Assembly (NCBI GenBank): GCA_021325115.1
Contig: JAJPHU010000125.1
Span: forward strand, 1-45,526
DNA from: Planctomycetota bacterium
Lineage (GTDB): Bacteria; Planctomycetota; Planctomycetia; Gemmatales; Gemmataceae
Length of the DNA stretch: 45,526 bases
Direction of reading: 5' to 3'
Shown here: piece by piece, positions 39,869-45,526 of the stretch
Numbering within the stretch: the first letter of the stretch is position 1
Layout: each line of letters opens with the position of its first letter
Translations under genes and position numbers: made by a program
The notes under the pieces: generated by a model
Told to the model about the DNA's origin: nothing
Seen by the model: only the letters and a program-made list of their open reading frames with translations
Databases searched by the model: none

Positions 39869-40828
39869 ATGCCAGACAAGCAGAGAACACAACGTCGCTT
39901 TGGAATCGGCGAATGGTATGGCAAATCGTTTGTGACCCTTACTCCCGAAGAACGCCGACACTTCGCTGAAATTCAGCAATCGGAAGAAGTGGAAATTCCT
40001 TCTTGTCCATTTCTCTCGACGGAAGAGCAACGGCGTCCTTGCTGGAAGACGGGCGGCGTTTGCTCGTTACGGTCCTACGAACAGACAGGAAACGTCGTCC
40101 AAATCAACTCTGCTGGAAGTACTCCACGGGTAACCTGTCCAAGCCGATTTGAGGAAGGCGGCTTAATCTATCGCTGGATTGGTGAAACGCTTCTTGGCAA
40201 TGCCAATGCCGTTGCAGTGGGACAGGTTCCATTCCTGGAGCGTGTGCCGACGATGGGTGAAGACGACGAAGGCAAGACACGTAAAGGAGAAGGGGTAGGC
40301 CGTATTGATAACGTGTTAATCATCCCAAACACACAACCGCTGAAATGGTGCGCGATTGAAATCCAAGCCGTCTATTTTTCCGGCGACAAAATGGCAAATG
40401 ATTTCCGGGCCATCCTCCAACATCAGGGCGACTCTATCCCCTTTCCCGTTGGCCTTCGCCGTCCAGACTACCGCAGTAGTGGTCCAAAGCGGTTAATGCC
40501 TCAATTACAAATCAAAGTGCCTACGTTGCGGCGTTGGGGCAAGAAAATGGCCGTCGTGGTCGATGAAGACTTTCTTCGGAACATGGGGCGAATGCGTACG
40601 GTTGAGGATGTCTCTCTCGCCGACATTGCTTGGTTCACAGTGCGCTTTGAAGAACACGGAGACACCATACGACTGGCGCAGGGCGGGATCTATTACACCG
40701 AGTTAGAATCCGCCGTGTCAGGTTTGATTGCCGCCAAACCCGTTTCTCAAAAAATCTTTGAAGAGCGGATAGTCGCCAGGTTGGGGCAATTGAATGCGGA
40801 ACCAGGTGAGGTTACGACCAATAAGTAG
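39869..40828 (+). CDS. NotI-family type II restriction endonuclease
   Basis: This 319-aa protein starts at the ATG at 39869, with AAAAGGG upstream. Four Cys (46, 58, 65 and 90) in SCPFLSTEEQRRPCWKTGG, VCSLRSY and TCPSRF match the iron-binding Cys4 site known in NotI. The nuclease core is GRIDNVLIIPNTQPLKWCAI followed by EIQAVYFSG, giving a PD-(D/E)xK-type Asp147...Glu164-x-Gln166 site. The partner genes are a convergent methylase and its regulator. The 3' end overlaps the methylase by 111 bases. The cognate site is unknown. NotI itself cuts an all-G/C site, whereas the adjacent methylase should modify adenine. Confidence 0.85.
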   Translation: MPDKQRTQRRFGIGEWYGKSFVTLTPEERRHFAEIQQSEEVEIPSCPFLSTEEQRRPCWKTGGVCSLRSYEQTGNVVQINSAGSTPRVTCPSRFEEGGLIYRWIGETLLGNANAVAVGQVPFLERVPTMGEDDEGKTRKGEGVGRIDNVLIIPNTQPLKWCAIEIQAVYFSGDKMANDFRAILQHQGDSIPFPVGLRRPDYRSSGPKRLMPQLQIKVPTLRRWGKKMAVVVDEDFLRNMGRMRTVEDVSLADIAWFTVRFEEHGDTIRLAQGGIYYTELESAVSGLIAAKPVSQKIFEERIVARLGQLNAEPGEVTTNK

Positions 40829-41644
40829 TTCGCTCATGATAGCGTGATGGGTGTTTTTCATCTGCACTTCTTGAGTATCAAAATGAAATTTTGCCGCTAG
40901 TGCCCGGATTGGGCCTACGTTGTCGTAAGTCATGAGAAAATCGCCTTTCACGTCCGTCATGACGCGGAACAGTTCGTGATGGTCAATTTCCGAGTGCAGA
41001 TACAGGCGTCGGCCTGCAACGGTATACGGTGGGTCGATGAAAAAGACGACATCGGAACGATGAGCGTTGTCACGAAGGAATTGAATGCCGTCACCCTGGA
41101 AGAATGTAATGCGATTTTTCCGCTCCGCGATAGCATGAATTCTCTTAATGAGTGTTTGAACATACCATCGCGAAGATATACCGCGTCCATTCTCACCTTT
41201 CTTCATCAGACTCGCGCCTGGAGCCATGATGCCGCCGCGCTGAACGCGATTGCGTACAATTGTGGCAAAAGCGCGGTCGAGCAACGTTGCCGGTTCAGAA
41301 GAGAGAAGTTGCCGAACGGTACTTTCTCTCATATCAAAAGAGGCAATGCGTTCAATGAGTTGTTCCGCTCCTCCGTTGAGAATTGCTTGCCAGACTGCGC
41401 CGACATTTTCATCTCGCTCAACGAGCGTCAGCGTCTCCGCCAAGTTTTCAAAGATGACAGACAAACCAACAATGGCCCCGCCAGCGAAGGGTTCGCTAAA
41501 TTGGACGGGTTTGTAGGCAAGGCTTGCCAGCCATTGTCGAACGAGAGGAACAAGCCAGGTCTTACCGCCAGGATAGCGAAAAGGACTGCGATGAGGCACA
41601 CTGGCGACATTAACGATACGCTGTGAGAGTGGCTTCTTTTTCAT
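40718..41644 (-). CDS. D12-class (Dam-like) DNA adenine N6-methyltransferase
   Basis: This 308-aa protein starts at the ATG at 41644, overlapping the regulator stop by one base (TGATG). Motifs: HRSPFRYPGGKTWLVPLVRQ at the N-terminus, FSEPFAGGAIVGLSVIFEN (AdoMet binding), TLVERDENVGAVW, and the catalytic DPPY in VVFFIDPPYTVAGRRLY. The order is that of alpha-class adenine methylases related to Dam and M.DpnII. It should protect host DNA from the neighbouring nuclease. Its last 111 bases overlap the end of the nuclease gene on the opposite strand. It is translationally coupled to the upstream HTH gene. Confidence 0.92.
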   Translation of the reverse strand: MKKKPLSQRIVNVASVPHRSPFRYPGGKTWLVPLVRQWLASLAYKPVQFSEPFAGGAIVGLSVIFENLAETLTLVERDENVGAVWQAILNGGAEQLIERIASFDMRESTVRQLLSSEPATLLDRAFATIVRNRVQRGGIMAPGASLMKKGENGRGISSRWYVQTLIKRIHAIAERKNRITFFQGDGIQFLRDNAHRSDVVFFIDPPYTVAGRRLYLHSEIDHHELFRVMTDVKGDFLMTYDNVGPIRALAAKFHFDTQEVQMKNTHHAIMSELLIGRNLTWFRIQLPQPGDYPLFKDFLRNGFGGNQT

Positions 41645-41886
41645 CACTTGGTTCCTCTTTTTTGCTCTTCCGCAAACAGGTCGGCGATTGGTACACCGAC
41701 AGCCCGCGCGAACTTCCGCAGCATCGACACGCGCGGATCGTTTGTCCGACTGACAAACTGCCATGCCGCCTTGCGCGCCGTAGCACCCCGATAACCCATC
41801 CGTTGCCCCAGAGCTTCGAGAGTCAAACCAGATTGTGTGAACAGCTCTCGGACACGAAGCATGACTCGATCGGGTGATTCCTCCAT
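41644..41886 (-). CDS. Xre-family HTH regulator, probable R-M controller
   Basis: This 80-aa protein is little more than a helix-turn-helix domain: LFTQSGLTLEALGQRMGYRG, then ARKAAWQFVSRTNDPRVSML and VGVPIADLFAEE. The size and position before a methylase are typical of R-M controller (C) proteins, which delay nuclease expression, or of regulators of the methylase. The stop overlaps the methylase start by one base. A sigma-70-like promoter just upstream would start transcription about two bases before the ATG, so the message is probably leaderless, as described for several C genes. The nuclease gene is convergent, so regulation of it by this protein is not evident from the layout. Confidence 0.82.
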   Translation of the reverse strand: MEESPDRVMLRVRELFTQSGLTLEALGQRMGYRGATARKAAWQFVSRTNDPRVSMLRKFARAVGVPIADLFAEEQKRGTK

Positions 41887-41923
41887 GAATTAAGTCTATA
41901 CCACAATTGACAACTGCCGTCAA
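41887..41923 (-). promoter_or_regulatory. Sigma-70-like promoter of the controller/methylase operon, leaderless
   Basis: On the minus strand TTGACG (41923-41918), a 17-base spacer and TATAGA (41900-41895) stand eight bases before the ATG at 41886. A start of transcription about seven bases past the -10 would leave a leader of about two bases. TTGAC and GTCAA form a small inverted pair over the -35 region that could be an operator. Confidence 0.6.
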
Positions 41924-41933
41924 GCATTTCTGT

Positions 41934-43196
41934 CTACACCTGATGCTGACCATCATTCTTCCTATCGGACAAAGCCGGCGGCCGCAGGGGAAGCCGGATG
42001 CGGAACAGTGTGCCGCGGCCAATTTCGCTGTTGACCTCGATGCTGCCGCCGTGATCGCGGATGATGCCGTAACTTACCGACAGCCCTAAGCCGGTACCTT
42101 CGCCAACCGGCTTCGTTGTAAAAAACGGATCGAAAATGTGCGGTAAATGTTCCGGCTTGATCCCGCAGCCGCTATCCTGCACCTCGATCACTACTCCGCC
42201 GTCTGGAGAGGAATCCTCCGGCCGTGTTCGCACTTCGATCGAACCTCCGGGCTGGCTCGCTTGTATGGCGTTGAGCAGCACATTCAGGAACACCTGATTG
42301 ATCTTGCCGGGATGACACAGGACCGGCGGCAGCTCGGCGAAATGCGTCCGTAAATCAAGGGCCTTGTCCTTAATCTCGTGGCTAGCGATTTCCAGCGTCG
42401 ATTGCAGGGCGGCATTGAGGTCGGCCTCCTTGAACTCAGCCTCGTCGAGCCGGGCGAAATCACGCAGGTTTTTCACGATGTCACGCACCCGCTTCAGTCC
42501 TTCCAGCGAGCGCTCGAACAGCCGTGGCAAACTGGCGCGGATGTACGGCAAATCGATGTCCGCTTCAAGACGCTCCGCCTCGGCGACGATCTCCGGGGCC
42601 ACCCGCCGTAATTGCTCGCGGCCCGCGCGGTACTTGTCCAGGACTTGCAAGGCGGCCGGCACGTCGCGGCGCAGCACGGCGAGATTGTTGGCGACGTAGG
42701 CGATGGGGTTGTTGATCTCATGGGCCATGCCGGCAGCCAACTGGCCCAGGCTGGCCAATTTCTCCGTCTGCACCAGGGCCGCCTGCGCCTCGCGCAGCGC
42801 CCGATTCTGCGCCGCCAACGCCTGTTCCAATTCGACAATGCGTTCCCCGGCGCGCACCCGCACGCGCAGCTCGCCGCGGTCGAACGGTTTGGTCACGAAG
42901 TCGTTGGCCCCGGCCTCCAGTCCCTCGATCACATCCTGCTTTTGCGTTCGCGCCGTCAGCAGGATGATGTACGTAAAAGCCCCATTGGGACTGGCGCGGA
43001 TGTGGCGGACCAGCTCCACTCCATCCATCTGAGGCATCACCCAATCGCTGAGGACGAGTGGAAAAATCTCTTTCTGGAACAGTTGCCAAGCTTCCGCGCC
43101 ATCGGCTGCCGCCGTCACCTGATGTCCCCATTGCTGCAAGTACGCCTGGAGCAAATGGCGAGAAACCGCTTCATCTTCGGCAATTAGGATTTTCAC
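41934..43196 (-). CDS. Receiver-histidine kinase hybrid (soluble)
   Basis: This 420-aa protein is read from a GTG at 43196 (KILIAEDEAVSRHLLQ); the tracked TTG start adds 18 residues without a domain, and no clear ribosome site is seen. A receiver domain (1-118) has Asp51 in LVLSDWVMPQMDG and Lys in VTKPFDRGE. A coiled-coil linker (ELEQALAAQNRALREAQAAL) leads to the H-box (GQLAAGMAHEINNPIAYVAN), and then the ATPase domain with NVLLNAIQASQ, VQDSGCGI and GEGTGLGLSVSYGIIRDHGG. There is no membrane segment or other sensor, so the receiver probably controls kinase activity within a phosphorelay. The output partner is not adjacent. Confidence 0.9.
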   Translation of the reverse strand: MKILIAEDEAVSRHLLQAYLQQWGHQVTAAADGAEAWQLFQKEIFPLVLSDWVMPQMDGVELVRHIRASPNGAFTYIILLTARTQKQDVIEGLEAGANDFVTKPFDRGELRVRVRAGERIVELEQALAAQNRALREAQAALVQTEKLASLGQLAAGMAHEINNPIAYVANNLAVLRRDVPAALQVLDKYRAGREQLRRVAPEIVAEAERLEADIDLPYIRASLPRLFERSLEGLKRVRDIVKNLRDFARLDEAEFKEADLNAALQSTLEIASHEIKDKALDLRTHFAELPPVLCHPGKINQVFLNVLLNAIQASQPGGSIEVRTRPEDSSPDGGVVIEVQDSGCGIKPEHLPHIFDPFFTTKPVGEGTGLGLSVSYGIIRDHGGSIEVNSEIGRGTLFRIRLPLRPPALSDRKNDGQHQV

Positions 43197-43303
43197 GATC
43201 GTTTTAATATCTGAAAATAGCACGCAGGTCCATCGAGCGCTCAAGAACAAGTACGAGGTTCCAAGGATATATTAGACGCAGGAAGGCATAGGTGTAAACA
43301 CGA

Positions 43304-43366
43304 GCGAGCGGAGTTGCGTGAGCGCTCCGAGGCACTCTCTCGGAGCGCTCACGCAACTCCGCTCGC
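43304..43366. repeat. Perfect 28-bp palindrome, GCGAGCGGAGTTGCGT family
   Basis: GCGAGCGGAGTTGCGTGAGC plus GCTCCGAG (43304-43331) is exactly mirrored (43339-43366) with a seven-base loop. It lies between the 3' end of the metal lipoprotein gene and the start of the kinase gene, both minus strand, so it could end the former's transcript. The sequence is a relative of the unit in the 38511 array. Confidence 0.85.
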
Positions 43367-43412
43367 CCAGGCATCTGCTCTGTGCAAGGGATGTGTTGGT
43401 CTTGAGGAAAAA

Positions 43413-44363
43413 TCAGGGCATTTTGTCTGTTTGCTCCGCTACAGGCAAGTCTTTGAACTCGCCTTTGCCAGGCCGCTTCGACAGCGCCTCCTGGAGCCGC
43501 TTCGCTTGCTCGGCGGAAAGCAGCTCTTTGGCAGGTTCGGCCAATGCGGCGGCAAACGAGTTGAAGCGCGTCAGCCAATCGGCCGGCTGCTGTTGCTGCT
43601 TGCAGCAATCTTCTCCTTGGGCCGGTTGTTTGCAGCAATCCTCTCCTTGGGCCAGGCGGTCCCATTGTCGGGCGGCGAGCTTCAGCAATTTGTTCGTCGT
43701 GTCTTTATCGAGCTTTTCGGTCTGGGCAAAAGTCTCGACACGATGGAGTGCCAAGGTGCGGAACTCGATGGCCGAGAGTTCTCCAGGCGAACCCCACTTT
43801 TCTTTGGCCAGAGCTTGCTTGAAGTCGTCCCCCATGAGAAGGACAGGCTTGCGGTTGTCCTTGACCAGGTCCTCGCGAACGGCCGCTGCAACCTTATCGC
43901 GATCCGCCGAAGGTGCCACGGAGATGCGCAGCAGTGTACCCGTCCGATTGGTGAAACTCTTCTCGACGCCTTCGATCTTGCTCAGGCGCGCCAAGACGGG
44001 AGCAATGCGATGGCCGCAGCCCAACCCCTTGACCGCAGGGCATGTCAATCCTTCCACTTTGAAGATAAGCTGACTTTCTGCATCTACTTTTTCAGATTTG
44101 CCGGACGAAGCCGCCTGCTTCGGTGACGCAGAAGCGCAACAATCTACACCTGCGGTCGCCGGCTTCTCAGCCGAGACGGTCTGGGGCGAGCAACAATACA
44201 TCTTTTGAGTCGTCTGTTGGTTGGTTGCCGTCACGGCAGCACTTGGCGAAGAACGGGCCGAGTTGTTCGCCGAAGAACAGCACGGATCGTTCGACCAACA
44301 GCCGCTGCCCAGAGCAGCCAAAACCCCCAGAAGACCAACGACGAACACACGTTGTCTACTCAT
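43413..44363 (-). CDS. Cys-rich lipoprotein with HMA-like metal-binding domain
   Basis: This 316-aa protein starts at an ATG with AGGAGG upstream and carries a lipobox (GVLAALGSGCWSN). The N-terminal 90 residues hold repeated Cys pairs (DPCCSSANN, MYCCSPQ, DCCASASP). Residues about 98-150 resemble a heavy-metal-associated domain (IFKVEGLTCPAVKGLGCGHR, LSKIEGVEKSFTNRTG) with Cys spaced unlike the usual CxxC. The remainder is helical, with a tandem-duplicated AQGEDCCKQ and a charged tail. It is separated by 80 bases from the MerT/HMA gene upstream on the same strand. A periplasmic metal-buffering or delivery role is inferred from the Cys pairs and context. The metal is not identifiable. Confidence 0.72.
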   Translation of the reverse strand: MSRQRVFVVGLLGVLAALGSGCWSNDPCCSSANNSARSSPSAAVTATNQQTTQKMYCCSPQTVSAEKPATAGVDCCASASPKQAASSGKSEKVDAESQLIFKVEGLTCPAVKGLGCGHRIAPVLARLSKIEGVEKSFTNRTGTLLRISVAPSADRDKVAAAVREDLVKDNRKPVLLMGDDFKQALAKEKWGSPGELSAIEFRTLALHRVETFAQTEKLDKDTTNKLLKLAARQWDRLAQGEDCCKQPAQGEDCCKQQQQPADWLTRFNSFAAALAEPAKELLSAEQAKRLQEALSKRPGKGEFKDLPVAEQTDKMP

Positions 44364-44443
44364 GGTTTCCTCCTAATCGTATTATTGCCCCCGTTCGCCT
44401 GGCCGTTCCGCTGGCCAACCCCAGCCGGGGGCCAATGCTGGGA

Positions 44444-45526
44444 TTACTTCTTCCGCTGAGCGGTGTAGCCGGCCTCCTGGACCGCATCGATCAGCACTTG
44501 AGGCTGAACGGCACAGCAGGGGTCGAAATAAACCACGGCTTCGGCTCGCTCGTAATCCATTTGCGCTTCGGTTACTCCAGGCACCTTGCGGAGAACTTGT
44601 TGCACAGCAGCGGCGCAGCTTTCGCAACTCATGCCCTTGATCTGGAGGACGATCTGTTTGGCCTCCGGCTTGACAGACACGGTCGAGGCGCTGCTTCCAC
44701 CTCCGAGCAACCGAGTTATCCCATGCGGGAATAGTGCGAACAACACGATCAAGACCGTGGCCGTCCACAGCATCACCTGGTTGAACTGCCGCATCGTAAA
44801 ACGCTGCCGGGCGGAGCCAACGGCTGTTTTGGCTGAAGATGCACAGCAATCTTCTTGCTCTGACTCCGCTTCGATGCCACAGCAAGAATGAACGGGGGGA
44901 GAAGCAGCTTCGGAAGCGCAGCAGGCTTCGACAACAGCCGTTGGGGCCGGCTTGCCTCGCAGCCGTGCCCACGTTTGCCAGATGGCCGCGCGATAGGTGA
45001 AATACCAGGCCACTGCCAGGAGAGCGAACGTGGCTGCGAGAAAATAGGGCCGGTATTGCTCGAAGAAACTGCCAATCCCGGCGGCGGAGAAGCCGAAGGC
45101 GATCAACAGCAACGGCAACCAGCAGCAGGCCGTTCCCAAAAGAGCGGTGCAGGCAGCCCCCAGGGTTGCCAGCAGCGCCCCTCTTTCCCTTCGCTTCCCC
45201 TTGACAGGAGTTGCGGGAATGCCTGCATCCTGTTGTCCCGCAAGTTTGGCCCGAATTTCCTTGACGGCTTTGTTCACGTTACCCAAACAGCAGGAGCCTT
45301 GCGGGTTCATCGTTTCGCACTGGCAATAACCCTGCTGCACCATCCGCTTGATGCGTTCGGGTATAGTCGTGTCGCCGGTCAGACGCAGCTCGCGCTCAAT
45401 GTCCTCGGCGGTCCAGTCGAAGCAGTAGCACACTTGAATCGGCGGCGTGGTTTCCTTTTGACCGACGCGAACGCGGATGTCGGTTCGATAGAAACGCTGC
45501 TCCGGATGCAGTTCGCTGAAATAAAC
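44444..45526 (-). CDS. CopZ-like N-domain / MerT-like membrane / HMA fusion protein (5' end beyond window)
   Basis: The frame stays open past the tracked GTG at 45433 to the window edge, so the N-terminus is missing. Residues around VCYCFDWTAEDIEREL and GYCQCETMNPQGSCCLG look like the Cys-rich Zn/2Fe-2S domain of Archaeoglobus-type CopZ. Next come membrane segments of MerT type (LLGTACCWLPLLLIAFGFSA, PYFLAATFALLAVAWYFTYR), a Cys-pair loop (EACCASEA, HSCCGIEA, EDCCASSA), another membrane helix (VMLWTATVLIVLFALFPHGI) and a C-terminal HMA domain with GMSCESCAAAVQQVL. MerT-type proteins import Hg(II); the fusion could move mercury or copper through successive Cys pairs. The Cys-pair lipoprotein follows. 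Metal specificity is inferred only. Confidence 0.78.
   Translation of the reverse strand, partial: VYFSELHPEQRFYRTDIRVRVGQKETTPPIQVCYCFDWTAEDIERELRLTGDTTIPERIKRMVQQGYCQCETMNPQGSCCLGNVNKAVKEIRAKLAGQQDAGIPATPVKGKRRERGALLATLGAACTALLGTACCWLPLLLIAFGFSAAGIGSFFEQYRPYFLAATFALLAVAWYFTYRAAIWQTWARLRGKPAPTAVVEACCASEAASPPVHSCCGIEAESEQEDCCASSAKTAVGSARQRFTMRQFNQVMLWTATVLIVLFALFPHGITRLLGGGSSASTVSVKPEAKQIVLQIKGMSCESCAAAVQQVLRKVPGVTEAQMDYERAEAVVYFDPCCAVQPQVLIDAVQEAGYTAQRKK

Overview
The window reads as a chromosomal stretch from a planctomycete, most likely a Gemmata-type lineage. This is inferred from gene content, not from a marker gene. It carries a DUF1559 prepilin-like protein paired with a small carboxypeptidase-regulatory-like lipoprotein. 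It also has a planctomycete cytochrome c domain fused to WD40 repeats, a ThuA-like secreted protein, an MJ0042 zinc-ribbon/membrane/propeller giant, a Tyr/Cys-rich wall-type protein, a DUF1570 metallopeptidase, and many dispersed palindromic repeats. The DNA is GC-rich. I saw no rRNA, tRNA, phage, transposase or CRISPR array.

Layout. 1-4309: three tandem paralogues (the first cut by the window edge) with HEAT-like repeats plus a beta-propeller. 4326-5276: a NagB-like sugar-phosphate isomerase/deaminase lacking one catalytic Asp. 5330-9603 (minus): a DUF1570 metallopeptidase, a SAM methyltransferase, and a DsbD/CcdA-type thiol:disulfide reductase. An in-frame UGA in the reductase replaces the first Cys of the thioredoxin CxxC and is followed by a bacterial SECIS-like hairpin. 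9912-13130: a TIM-barrel sugar isomerase, then rpiA and a 6-phosphogluconate dehydrogenase in one operon. 13169-13428: a broken retropepsin-like protease. 13549-15937 (minus): a secreted hypothetical protein and an ECF sigma factor overlapping its probable membrane regulator.

16057-25380: WD40-cytochrome, ThuA protein, a 65-aa hypothetical, a 991-aa secreted protein, a GT9 glycosyltransferase, a secreted peroxiredoxin and the Tyr/Cys-rich protein. 25702-31642: Tpx, a membrane acyltransferase-like protein, the lipoprotein/DUF1559 pair, an iron-type alcohol dehydrogenase and MogA. 31790-38504: the 1326-aa protein, thiolase, QueG and a small c-type cytochrome. 38780-39837: a two-gene ThDP decarboxylase of sulfopyruvate/phosphonopyruvate type. 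39869-41886: a restriction-modification module (NotI-like nuclease, D12-class adenine methylase, Xre-type controller). 41934-45526: a receiver/histidine-kinase hybrid and a metal gene pair (Cys-rich lipoprotein; MerT-like/HMA fusion).

The best candidate for an undescribed system is the UNNC selenoprotein DsbD at 7519-9603. The full CDS runs through the UGA, giving 694 residues, whereas an automatic annotation would split it into a truncated DsbD and a small orphan. Its possible clients in the window are exported thiol proteins: a secreted peroxiredoxin, c-type cytochromes and Cys-rich wall/metal proteins. That link is inference. Secondary points of interest are the nuclease/methylase specificity mismatch and leaderless controller in the R-M module, and several palindromic repeat families, some of which contribute coding sequence (signal peptides, a protease loop, a pseudogene C-terminus).
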